From Bacteroidota bacterium (GTDB lineage: Bacteria; Bacteroidota; Ignavibacteria; UBA10030), in NCBI GenBank assembly GCA_003453835.1, contig DMMN01000192.1:40617-54206 (forward strand): DNA of 13,590 bases. Direction: 5' to 3'. Positions 6,729 through 13,590 of the stretch are shown here, in pieces. Positions within the stretch are counted from its first letter, which is position 1. Each line of letters opens with the position of its first letter. The position numbers and the translations under genes are program-made. Below the pieces are notes generated by a model. That model did not search any database. It was not told where the DNA came from and saw nothing but the letters and a program-made list of their open reading frames with translations.

Positions 6729-8210
6729 ATGTCAAGACCCCTTAACATTCTATTTCTTTCAAGCGAAGTTGAGCCGTTCGCCAAGACCGGAGGGCTCGCC
6801 GACGTCTCCAGCTCTCTCCCCCAGGCGATCAAGGAGCTGGGCCATGAGATCCGCATCATGATGCCTCGGTACCGGTTCATCAGCGAGCGGAAGTTCAAGC
6901 TCCACGATATCATTCGGCTCAAGGAAATCCAGGTCCCCCTCGGAAAATCGGTCGAAGTCGGTAACGTGAAGTCTTCCTTCATCAGCAATCTCAAGGAAAA
7001 GGTCCAGGTCTATTTCCTGGACAATGCAAAGTTCTTCGGTCGAGAAGGCATCTACCAGAATCCCGTCTCGAAGAAGGATTACAAAGACAATGACGAGCGG
7101 TTCATTTTCTTCTGCCGCGGGGTCATCGAAACGCTTAAGCGATTGGGGTGGCAGCCCGACATCATCCATTGCAACGACTGGCAGACGGGACTCGTTCCGG
7201 CGTATATCAAAACACTCTACTCGTCCGACGGTTTCTACAAGAATATCAAGACAGTTTTCACCATCCACAATATGGCGTACCAGGGCGCATTCCCCCACGA
7301 CTCGTTCGAGAAATCAGGTCTGCCGAAATCCATCTTCAAGCCTGAGGGAGTCGAAGCGTACGGTAAGTTCAATTTCCTGAAGTCCGCTCTCTGTTATGCC
7401 GACTCGATCACGACGGTGAGCAAGAGATACGCCGAGGAGATCTGCACATCGGACGAATATGGAGCCGGCCTGAACGGCTTTGTCTCAAAGCGAAAAAAGG
7501 ATCTTCACGGCATCCTGAACGGCATCGACTACGGCATTTGGGATCCACTGATGGACGAGTTCATCTACAGGAAGTTCGATCTCAAATCCCTCGATGCGAA
7601 GCTCGACAACAAGCGGGCCCTTGCCGGCCGGCTGGCGCTCCCTTTTAAGGAAACGACTCCACTCATTGGGGCCATCTCGCGCCTCGTTGACCAGAAAGGT
7701 TTCGATCTGGTCCTCGAAGTTCTCGACGACATGATGAAACTGGGAATCCAGTTCGTGATGCTCGGATCCGGCGAGAAGAGCATTGAGAAGAAGTTTGAAT
7801 CGATTCAAAAAAAACATCCAAACCAGATAGGGCTCTTCTTCGGTTTCGACAATGATCTCGCCCACCTCATCGAAGCGGGAAGCGACATGTTTCTGATGCC
7901 GTCGAAGTACGAACCGTGCGGTCTGAACCAGATGTATAGCATGCGGTACGGGACGGTCCCCGTCGTGCGTGCGACGGGAGGATTGGACGATACGGTCGAG
8001 GACCATTCGAGTGGAGGGAAGGGGACCGGATTCAAGTTTGAAAAATACGATTCAAAGGAATTGCTGAAAGCCATCCAGCGCGCCGTTAAGGTGTATCAGC
8101 AGCCGGAAGAATGGAAGAAGCTGATGCGGAACGGGATGATGAAGGATTTTTCGTGGGAGTTTTCTGCAAAGCAGTACGTCAACCTCTATAAAGAACTGTT
8201 AAGACAGTAA
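6729..8210 (+). CDS. glgA: Glycogen (starch) synthase, GT5 family
   Basis: A 493-residue cytoplasmic glucosyltransferase that transfers glucose from ADP-glucose (GT5 family preference) to the non-reducing end of an alpha-1,4-glucan. Visible family features: the N-terminal KTGGLADV at 19-26 (donor-binding lysine K19); CNDWQTGLVP at 148-157; FTIHNMAYQG at 177-186 with the conserved His180; GILNGIDYGIWDP; AISRLVDQKG at 315-324 with the phosphate-binding R318 and K323; and SKYEPCGLNQM at 392-402 with the catalytic-site glutamate E395. The TGGLDDTV loop follows. Length is typical and nothing is missing. The ATG is preceded by a weak ribosome site (CTGGTGAATC) and a candidate promoter. It is the first gene of a tight plus-strand series, and the next gene begins 4 nt after its stop. 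No branching enzyme, phosphorylase or glgC is in view. Confidence 0.96.
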   Translation: MSRPLNILFLSSEVEPFAKTGGLADVSSSLPQAIKELGHEIRIMMPRYRFISERKFKLHDIIRLKEIQVPLGKSVEVGNVKSSFISNLKEKVQVYFLDNAKFFGREGIYQNPVSKKDYKDNDERFIFFCRGVIETLKRLGWQPDIIHCNDWQTGLVPAYIKTLYSSDGFYKNIKTVFTIHNMAYQGAFPHDSFEKSGLPKSIFKPEGVEAYGKFNFLKSALCYADSITTVSKRYAEEICTSDEYGAGLNGFVSKRKKDLHGILNGIDYGIWDPLMDEFIYRKFDLKSLDAKLDNKRALAGRLALPFKETTPLIGAISRLVDQKGFDLVLEVLDDMMKLGIQFVMLGSGEKSIEKKFESIQKKHPNQIGLFFGFDNDLAHLIEAGSDMFLMPSKYEPCGLNQMYSMRYGTVPVVRATGGLDDTVEDHSSGGKGTGFKFEKYDSKELLKAIQRAVKVYQQPEEWKKLMRNGMMKDFSWEFSAKQYVNLYKELLRQ

Positions 8211-8214
8211 GCGC

Positions 8215-8805
8215 GTGAAGGTTGAAGAGATCGGCATTTTTTTTGACCGCGATGGCACTCTGAATACTGAAGTAGATTATCTCTCCCGTCCTGAGGAGCT
8301 TCAACTCATTCCTAATGCCGCCCAGGCAATTCGAGAGGCAAACGAATTCGGAGTCAAGGTTCTGATCATCACAAACCAGTCGGGGATCGCCCGCGGTTTG
8401 TTCACCGAGCACGATCTCGAGGCGATTCACGAGAGGCTCCGGTTGCTCCTTGCCCGACACGGTGCCCACGTCGACGGAATCTACTTCTGTCCTCATCATC
8501 CGGAGTTCGGTGTCGCGCCGTACAGGAAATCATGCCGTTGCCGAAAACCGAAGACGGGGATGCTCTCCAAAGCGGCGAGTGAACACGGCGTCGATCTGAA
8601 GCAATCGTTCGTCATCGGCGATCGTTGCATCGATATGCAGGCGGGCCGGGCCGCGGGCTGCACGACGACGCTCGTCCTCACTGGCTACGGGGCGGTCGAG
8701 CGCGATGAGTGTCTCGAACAAACGCGCGTCGATCACGTCGCACCAAGCGCGTTCGAGGCATGGCAGTTCGTGAAAAGTGTGCTAAAGAAACGATCGAGAA
8801 ACTGA
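8215..8805 (+). CDS. gmhB: GmhB-type HAD phosphatase (heptose 1,7-bisphosphate 7-phosphatase)
   Basis: A 196-residue cytoplasmic HAD-superfamily phosphatase starting at GTG 8215, 4 nt after glgA. Motif I is FFDRDGT, with nucleophile D11 and acid D13. Motif II is TNQSG at 53-57. Zinc ligands characteristic of GmhB/HisB-N are C92 and H94 (in YFCPHHPEF) and C107 and C109 (in CRCRKP). Motif IV is GDRCIDMQAG, with D136 and D140. GmhB removes the C7 phosphate of D-glycero-D-manno-heptose 1,7-bisphosphate on the route to ADP- or GDP-heptose for LPS core or S-layer glycans. HisB-N histidinol phosphatase is the main alternative, but no his gene is near. The exact anomer cannot be read. A run of eight T at 8237-8244 lies within codons 8-10, just before the nucleophile. 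Confidence 0.85.
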   Translation: MKVEEIGIFFDRDGTLNTEVDYLSRPEELQLIPNAAQAIREANEFGVKVLIITNQSGIARGLFTEHDLEAIHERLRLLLARHGAHVDGIYFCPHHPEFGVAPYRKSCRCRKPKTGMLSKAASEHGVDLKQSFVIGDRCIDMQAGRAAGCTTTLVLTGYGAVERDECLEQTRVDHVAPSAFEAWQFVKSVLKKRSRN

Positions 8806-8822
8806 ACTACAAGGTACTCTCT

Positions 8823-9983
8823 GTGAACCGAGTCTGTTGTTTGGCCGTACCCATCGTCGCATTCCTCCTGTCTGGTTGCACCGAAACCCCAAATCCCGTC
8901 GGCGCCGGACTGCTGCCAAAGACAGACTTGCTCGATCTCGACACGACGACGACGTCGGCGAGCAGCAGCGCAACGATCTCTTCGGTCCCCTCCGCTTCCA
9001 CCTCACGAATTCTGGTCGGAACTCGCGAAAATATCGAATCGTGGGGGATCATTCGTTTCATTCCTCTTCCTGATTCGCTCAAAGGTGTCAGGGTTTCCGG
9101 TGCCGATCTCGTGCTTCGCTCCGTCTATCACTATGGTGATTCTCTCGCAGGATTCTCTGTTGCTCTCCACCAGATCACGGCGGACTGGAGCCTCGACTCG
9201 CTCAATTACTTTGCCATCTCGACTGGCGGTTTCTACAATCCTGTGCCGATGCGATCGCTGAACCTGGGTTCGATTGGCGACACGGCCACCATCACCCTGG
9301 CCCTCGACACGGCGGTTGTGCGAAGTTGGCTCGACAGCGTTGGGGACTCCGTGACGACGAATCACGGGTTCATCCTCCGACCGACAAATTCGAGCGTCAT
9401 CAAAGGATTCGCATCGTTCAGTGCAGTCGATGCAACGTACCGACCGAAGCTCCAGGTTCGGTACACCAGGGAGGGTTCGACGCGAGTCGACACCGTCACG
9501 ATCAATACCGGCATCGAACGATTCGTCGCTCGATATACGACCGGAGTCGGCGGGTCGGACATCTCACTTCTGTACGTTCGCAACGGTATCTCGACACGCG
9601 GGATCGTGCAATTCGATGTATCGTCCCTCTCGCCGAAGGCGGCAATTCACAGCGCAATTCTGGAACTGACGCTTCACAAAGACCTCTCCCGTTTCAACAG
9701 CTACACGGTCGACTCCAGCTATGCCTTCTATGTGACCGACAATGGGAACGTTACTTCCGCGTTGTACACGCTAAGCGAAAAAGCGCTCGTGAACGGTTTC
9801 ACCGTGTATCGCTATGAAATTGGAAGATTCGTACGTCAGTGGCTCCACGGAGCACTCCATCACAAAGTCGCTATTGGAGGATTCGATGAGCCGAACTCGC
9901 TGGACCTTTTTGTCCTTTACGGCGCCGGCTCGCCTGCCGCTCTCAGACCAAGACTGAAAATCATTTACTCGATCGTGAAGTGA
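8823..9983 (+). CDS. Lipoprotein with two DNRLRE-like beta-sandwich modules (DUF4270-like position)
   Basis: I take GTG 8823, giving 386 residues. It is preceded by AAGG at suitable spacing, lies 17 nt after gmhB, and opens straight into a lipoprotein signal peptide ending in the lipobox LLSGC (Cys19). The longer frame back to 8709 would overlap gmhB and bury the signal. After an S/T-rich linker come two related modules. One contains SWGIIRFIPLP, ADLVLRS, ADWSLDSLNY, NHGFILRP and RPKLQVRYT. The other contains TRGIVQFDVSSL, AILELTL, GRFVRQWL and RPRLKIIYS. This spacing is that of DNRLRE/CBM96-type surface beta-sandwiches. The mature start (VGAGLLP) and the place behind glgA recall the DUF4270 lipoproteins that follow glycogen synthase in many Bacteroidota; that link is inference. 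Expected at the outer membrane. Substrate unknown. Confidence 0.75.
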   Translation: MNRVCCLAVPIVAFLLSGCTETPNPVGAGLLPKTDLLDLDTTTTSASSSATISSVPSASTSRILVGTRENIESWGIIRFIPLPDSLKGVRVSGADLVLRSVYHYGDSLAGFSVALHQITADWSLDSLNYFAISTGGFYNPVPMRSLNLGSIGDTATITLALDTAVVRSWLDSVGDSVTTNHGFILRPTNSSVIKGFASFSAVDATYRPKLQVRYTREGSTRVDTVTINTGIERFVARYTTGVGGSDISLLYVRNGISTRGIVQFDVSSLSPKAAIHSAILELTLHKDLSRFNSYTVDSSYAFYVTDNGNVTSALYTLSEKALVNGFTVYRYEIGRFVRQWLHGALHHKVAIGGFDEPNSLDLFVLYGAGSPAALRPRLKIIYSIVK

Positions 9984-9986
9984 ACT

Positions 9987-11249
9987 ATGAAAACACAACG
10001 CCTTCTCCGTCGTTCGGGCGGTTCGGCTCTCCTTAGCAGTTGGCTGATCATCAGCGCGCTGAGCTCAACCGCGCTGGCCGGCGGATCAAGTTATTCGCGA
10101 TTCGGTCTCGGCGATCTGCTCCACTACGGCGGAAGCCGAACGGACGCCATGGGAGGGGCCGGCATCGCACTGTTGGGTGACGGATTCATCAACAGGTTGA
10201 ATCCGGCCGGCCTCGCGCGCATCTCCAATACTCGCATCTCCGGCGGATTTCAGTACGTGAATTTCTCATCGGAAGATGTTGTAGGATCCGGATCGTTTGC
10301 GCGAGGCGAGTTCAAGGGTCTCGCCTTCGGCTTCCCGATTGACAAAGAGAAGGGGATCGCACTATCGCTGGAGTCCACGCCCTTTAGCAGCGTCCACTAC
10401 GCGATCGAGAACGCAGCCACTCAACTTCATCAGTCTTTCTATGGCACCGGGGGATTGTCGCTTCTTGGCCTCGGCGGCTCCTACGGCCCCGCAAAGGATC
10501 TCCTCCTTGGGCTCAAATTCAACTACCTCTACGGGCGCATTCGCCAGGTAGGGAAATTTGATTTCGTCGATGCCTCGTTCACCGACAGCGATATTCATCG
10601 GTCTGATTTCTATTCGGGCTTCAACTTCACCATCGGAGCGATTTATGAAGGCGTCTCCACGCTGCTTGACGCACCGTCGATGAAACCGTTGACGGTCGGA
10701 TTCATCATCTCCACACCCGCACAATTCTCGGTCGATCGCGAGAGCGTTCTCACGACAGGTGATAATGCAACATCAGACACGACATTCACGAGCTCCGGCA
10801 AGGTCGATCTCCCGCTTGCCCTCGGCGCGGGCTTCTCGTATCAATTCTCGAATCGCTTCAACCTCATCGGAGACGTTTATCACCAATTCTGGAAGGAGGC
10901 ATCTCTGTTCGGCAGCAAGAGTGCCGATCTCAGAAACAGCACGCGCATCAGCCTCGGCTTTGAGGCCCTTCCGGAACGCGACATCGATACCTACTGGAAA
11001 AGGGTTGCGTATCGGGCGGGATTCTATTATCATTCGGCCTATTACAACATCAACCAGACACCGATCAACGAGTTGTTTGTCACGGCAGGATTGGGGTTAC
11101 CCATCGGTCCGGATGCGCGCCTCAACGTCGGCCTTCACGCAGGCATCCGTGGTGAAACCTCCAACAACTTGCAGCGGGACACGATCTTTCGCTTCACGGT
11201 GTCTCTTAGCGCGAGCGAAGCATGGTTCCTGAGATTCGAAGAGGAATAA
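9987..11249 (+). CDS. Outer-membrane beta-barrel protein, FadL/PorV-like type
   Basis: A 420-residue protein with an N-terminal signal peptide (hydrophobic core LLSSWLIISALSS, cut near ALA-GG). The mature start, SSYSRFGLGDLL, then RTDAMGGAGIALLGDGFINRLNPAGLA, is the typical opening of Bacteroidota barrels related to FadL and PorV/PorQ. It has the same small-residue hatch and NPAGLA element as the porV product in this window. Regular amphipathic strands with aromatic ends fill the rest, up to RFTVSLSASEAWFLRF, whose last strand is suited to barrel insertion. It starts 3 nt after the lipoprotein gene, so the two are probably translationally coupled and may act together. Cargo is unknown: a lipid or hydrophobic-compound channel, or a surface assembly role, are both possible. 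Confidence 0.75.
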   Translation: MKTQRLLRRSGGSALLSSWLIISALSSTALAGGSSYSRFGLGDLLHYGGSRTDAMGGAGIALLGDGFINRLNPAGLARISNTRISGGFQYVNFSSEDVVGSGSFARGEFKGLAFGFPIDKEKGIALSLESTPFSSVHYAIENAATQLHQSFYGTGGLSLLGLGGSYGPAKDLLLGLKFNYLYGRIRQVGKFDFVDASFTDSDIHRSDFYSGFNFTIGAIYEGVSTLLDAPSMKPLTVGFIISTPAQFSVDRESVLTTGDNATSDTTFTSSGKVDLPLALGAGFSYQFSNRFNLIGDVYHQFWKEASLFGSKSADLRNSTRISLGFEALPERDIDTYWKRVAYRAGFYYHSAYYNINQTPINELFVTAGLGLPIGPDARLNVGLHAGIRGETSNNLQRDTIFRFTVSLSASEAWFLRFEEE

Positions 11250-11275
11250 ATCCCTTGTCCGGAAGCCTATCTACT

Positions 11276-12562
11276 ATGAAACTCCTTTCATTGGTTACCA
11301 CCCTGACCGTTGCACTCCTCGGAGCATGTTCCGTCGCGCTTTCTCAAGGACTCCCCTCTCAGGAAGTTCTGAAGAACTGGAGTCTCTTTTCCGAATACCA
11401 CAAGAACGGAGACTTCGTCACGGCCTCACCGTACGGCTGGAACGTTGCCCGACTCGATCCAACCCGTTTCAAGACCCTCTACACAAAGCTTGCCGAGTGC
11501 TACTACGGTCTCTATGAGAAGGAGACGCTTCTCGAGAAGAAAACAGCGTACGCCGATTCGATCATTCTTGTGTACGATCTCGGCATAAAGCATGCCCCGG
11601 AAAAGGCTCATTCCATGTATCTCCTCAAGGCGTACTCGCTGGAGAACTACTTCGAAGGGAGAGCGAAGGAAGCAATGAGCGCGTATGAGAAAGCGATTGA
11701 GCTGGATTTTGACGCCGTAGAGTTTGCCTACTTGGACCGTTATGGACTCCTTCTGATGAAAGAAGCATCAACAGATCCCTCCATGAAGGCGAAAGCCATC
11801 GAACTCTATCGCCGGGCGGGAGACAAAGATCCGGCGAATCAGACCGTCGTCGACAGACTCAAAAGACTCGTCACCGATCCAAAGGAGCTGATTGAACTTG
11901 CCGAGAAGAAACTGGCAACCGCTCCCGAGAAGATAGAGTATCTCTGGGCGGCGGCGCAAGCGTATATCCAAGCGGAGCAGTGGGAGGGTGCGGAACGCCA
12001 TCTGCAAAAGCTGGTGAAAAAGTCGCCTAACACCGCAGTATATTGGAACGAGTTGGGTAAGATTCAATCACGACAGAGAAGATTCAAGCAGGCGATCGAA
12101 TCGTACGAAAGCGCATTGAAACACAACGCCGCTCTGAAAGAAAACCTCTTGAACATTGCACTCTGCTTTCGCGAACTCAAGAACTTCGAATCCGCCCGCA
12201 GCTACGCCCAGAGAGCGGCACAGCGGGAAAAAGGATGGGGCCGCCCCTACATGGAAATCGGGGAGATCTATAAGGCAACCGTTGAGGATTGTGTCATGAA
12301 CTCGAAAGGGGGCGACTGGGCAAAGCTCGATCTGAATGACAAACTCGTCTACAGGCTTGCGCAGGAATCGTACCTTCGGGCAAAGGCGGTGGAGTCGAAC
12401 ATTGCCGCCGAAGCCGACCGGCGGACAAAAGAACTTAGCACGCTCGTGCCGACAAAGGAGGACTACTTCTTTCACCGCGAAAAGATCAAGAACGGCAAGA
12501 TGGAAATTCTGGGATCCTGCTACGTATGGATCCGCGAGGCAGCAACAGTCCCCACCCGATAA
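11276..12562 (+). CDS. Secreted tetratricopeptide-repeat protein
   Basis: Start at ATG 11276 (428 residues), since MKLLSLVTTLTVALLGAC gives a clean export signal; the frame back to 11222 would overlap the upstream barrel gene. LLGAC could be a lipobox (Cys18), while cleavage later near LSQ would leave a soluble periplasmic protein; I cannot decide. TPR helices are clear at about 112-145 (AKEAMSAYEKAIELD), 170-200, 218-250, 253-283 (YWNELGKIQSRQRRFKQAIE) and 287-317 (LLNIALCFRELKNFESARSY). A conserved non-TPR tail follows, with EDCVMNSKGGDW at 337-348, EDYFF at 395-399 and GSCYVWI at 413-419, similar to tails of Bacteroidota TPR proteins. TPRs bind other proteins, so a partner for the neighbouring envelope proteins is a fair guess. 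It lies 26 nt after the barrel gene and 9 nt before rpiB. Confidence 0.78.
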   Translation: MKLLSLVTTLTVALLGACSVALSQGLPSQEVLKNWSLFSEYHKNGDFVTASPYGWNVARLDPTRFKTLYTKLAECYYGLYEKETLLEKKTAYADSIILVYDLGIKHAPEKAHSMYLLKAYSLENYFEGRAKEAMSAYEKAIELDFDAVEFAYLDRYGLLLMKEASTDPSMKAKAIELYRRAGDKDPANQTVVDRLKRLVTDPKELIELAEKKLATAPEKIEYLWAAAQAYIQAEQWEGAERHLQKLVKKSPNTAVYWNELGKIQSRQRRFKQAIESYESALKHNAALKENLLNIALCFRELKNFESARSYAQRAAQREKGWGRPYMEIGEIYKATVEDCVMNSKGGDWAKLDLNDKLVYRLAQESYLRAKAVESNIAAEADRRTKELSTLVPTKEDYFFHREKIKNGKMEILGSCYVWIREAATVPTR

Positions 12563-12571
12563 GACTTCACG

Positions 12572-13009
12572 ATGATCGCGTTAGCAAGTGACCACGCCGG
12601 GTTCGAATACAAAGAGAGGCTCAAGAAGCTCCTTGAAGAATTGAACCTTCCGTACCTCGATTTCGGAACGCTCTCGAAGGATTCAACGGATTATCCCGAA
12701 TGGGGGCACAAAGCTTCGGCAGCAGTCTCTGCAGGCGAATGCGATCGGGGCATCCTCGTTTGCGGAACGGGCATTGGCATGTCAATCGTCGCGAACAAAC
12801 ATAAGGGGATTCGGGCGGCGGCGTGTGAGTCCGTCACCGCGGCCCGCCTCGCGCGGCAACACAACGATGCGAACGTCCTCGCCGTCGGAGAACGCATCGC
12901 GGGCTGGGAGTCGGTCGTCGATATCGTCAAGGTGTTTCTTTCAACACCATTTGAAGGTGGCCGGCACGGACGGCGCGTTGAGAAGATTCACTCCCTCACA
13001 GAGAAGTGA
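12572..13009 (+). CDS. rpiB: Ribose-5-phosphate isomerase B
   Basis: A 145-residue cytoplasmic enzyme that interconverts ribose 5-phosphate and ribulose 5-phosphate in the pentose phosphate pathway. The full RpiB/LacAB signature is present: SDHAG at 6-10; TDYPEWG at 39-45; [16 protein letters not shown] at 61-76, with the Cys64 base typical of the E. coli-like branch; [12 protein letters not shown] at 97-108, with ring-opening His97; and the C-terminal phosphate-binding FEGGRHGRR at 127-135. Length is normal. It starts 9 nt after the TPR gene and is likely the last gene of the glgA operon. A small hairpin (12994-12999 with 13006-13011) overlaps its stop codon. Confidence 0.95.
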   Translation: MIALASDHAGFEYKERLKKLLEELNLPYLDFGTLSKDSTDYPEWGHKASAAVSAGECDRGILVCGTGIGMSIVANKHKGIRAAACESVTAARLARQHNDANVLAVGERIAGWESVVDIVKVFLSTPFEGGRHGRRVEKIHSLTEK

Positions 13010-13011
13010 GG
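12994..13011 (+). terminator. Weak hairpin at the rpiB stop, doubtful terminator
   Basis: CCTCAC pairs with GTGAGG across AGAGAA. The stem is only 6 bp and is followed by TAACCCTTTCG, which is not a proper T-run. It could slow transcription before glyA, but the case is weak. Confidence 0.2.
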
Positions 13012-13181
13012 TAACCCTTTCGTTGACTGAAACCGATCCGATTGAGCGGAGGATCATTCAAGCACTTGACGCCCAGTCCCAACTTCGAAAGCGACTGCAG
13101 TCAATCGATACGTTGAAGTCGTTCCGCTGTCTTTTCCCCGCTCATGAATCCCTTGGTTGTCGAACGAATCTTCCCATGCCA

Positions 13182-13590
13182 ATGAAACACCTCCAGACGG
13201 TTGATCCCGATCTTTTTTCTGCAATCCAAAACGAAATCAACCGTCAGAACTCCAAGCTTGAGCTCATCGCTTCCGAGAACTTTGTCAGCCTCGCGGTCCT
13301 CGAGGCCCTCGGCTCCGTCCTCACAAACAAGTATGCCGAAGGCTATCCGGGGAAGCGCTACTACGGGGGCTGCGAGTATGTCGACGTTGCGGAGAACCTC
13401 GCCCGTGACCGCGCCAAGATACTCTTCGGCGCGGAGTACGCAAACGTCCAGCCCCACTCCGGCTCGCAGGCGAACATGGCGATGTACCTGAGCGTGCTGA
13501 AGCCCGGCGACACGGTGATGGGCCTCAACCTCGCCCACGGCGGGCACCTCTCCCACGGCCACCCCCTGAACTTCTCGGGCAAGTACTTCA
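13182..13590 (+). CDS. glyA: Serine hydroxymethyltransferase (partial, C-terminus outside window)
   Basis: The first 136 codons of a PLP-dependent enzyme that converts serine and tetrahydrofolate to glycine and 5,10-methylene-tetrahydrofolate. The N-terminus is typical: [15 protein letters not shown], then [46 protein letters not shown] and [14 protein letters not shown]. These carry the folate- and PLP-site residues found in this part of the family. The PLP lysine lies beyond the window. I use ATG 13182; ATG 13176 two codons earlier is equally possible. The frame also stays open back to the rpiB end without resembling SHMT there. It lies 172 bp after rpiB and may have its own promoter, though I could not identify one. 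Confidence 0.94.
   Translation, partial: MKHLQTVDPDLFSAIQNEINRQNSKLELIASENFVSLAVLEALGSVLTNKYAEGYPGKRYYGGCEYVDVAENLARDRAKILFGAEYANVQPHSGSQANMAMYLSVLKPGDTVMGLNLAHGGHLSHGHPLNFSGKYF

Noticed and set aside
7807..7814. Run of eight A in glgA as a slippage or programmed frameshift site
   Set aside because: The frame encodes normal GT5 sequence on both sides, the run encodes lysines in a plain helix, and no alternative product follows.
1..13590. CRISPR arrays, tRNA or rRNA genes, insertion sequences
   Set aside because: I found no direct-repeat array, no cloverleaf or rRNA segment and no transposase or terminal repeats by eye.

Overview
The window looks like chromosomal DNA of a GC-moderate to GC-rich, diderm, Bacteroidota-related bacterium. 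The closest fit by style is the Ignavibacteria/Kapabacteria/Kryptonia side of the phylum. Three things support this: a type IX secretion system (T9SS) pair, PorU and PorV; a type A T9SS sorting domain with a YPNPF opening on PorU itself; and putative promoters that fit the Bacteroidota TTG / TAnnTTTG pattern rather than the E. coli one. I saw no mobile element, CRISPR array, tRNA or rRNA.

Left half, minus strand (about 6430 down to 1). A promoter near 6400-6430 opens a leader of about 185 nt with several hairpins. It is followed by porU (C25 peptidase that removes or exchanges the C-terminal sorting signal), then porV (outer-membrane barrel that shuttles cargo to PorU) with its own candidate promoter and a palindrome. 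Last comes a truncated-by-window secreted protein built on the M6 metallopeptidase fold. Its zinc/catalytic motif HEFGH is replaced by ASFGT, so it appears to be a pseudo-protease. This third gene in a porU-porV locus is the most interesting item in the window.

Middle (6210-6728). This is a divergent intergenic region of about 519 bp. It holds the porU leader, the two divergent promoters and two perfect inverted repeats of unknown role.

Right half, plus strand (6665 to 13590). Closely packed genes read as one operon: glgA (glycogen synthase), a GmhB-type HAD phosphatase, an outer-envelope lipoprotein with two DNRLRE-like modules (in the position where Bacteroidota often carry a DUF4270 lipoprotein after glgA), an outer-membrane beta-barrel, a secreted TPR protein and rpiB. 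After a gap of about 170 bp comes the 5' part of glyA, cut by the window end. The cluster mixes storage and central sugar-phosphate metabolism (glgA, gmhB, rpiB) with three envelope proteins that are probably made together.
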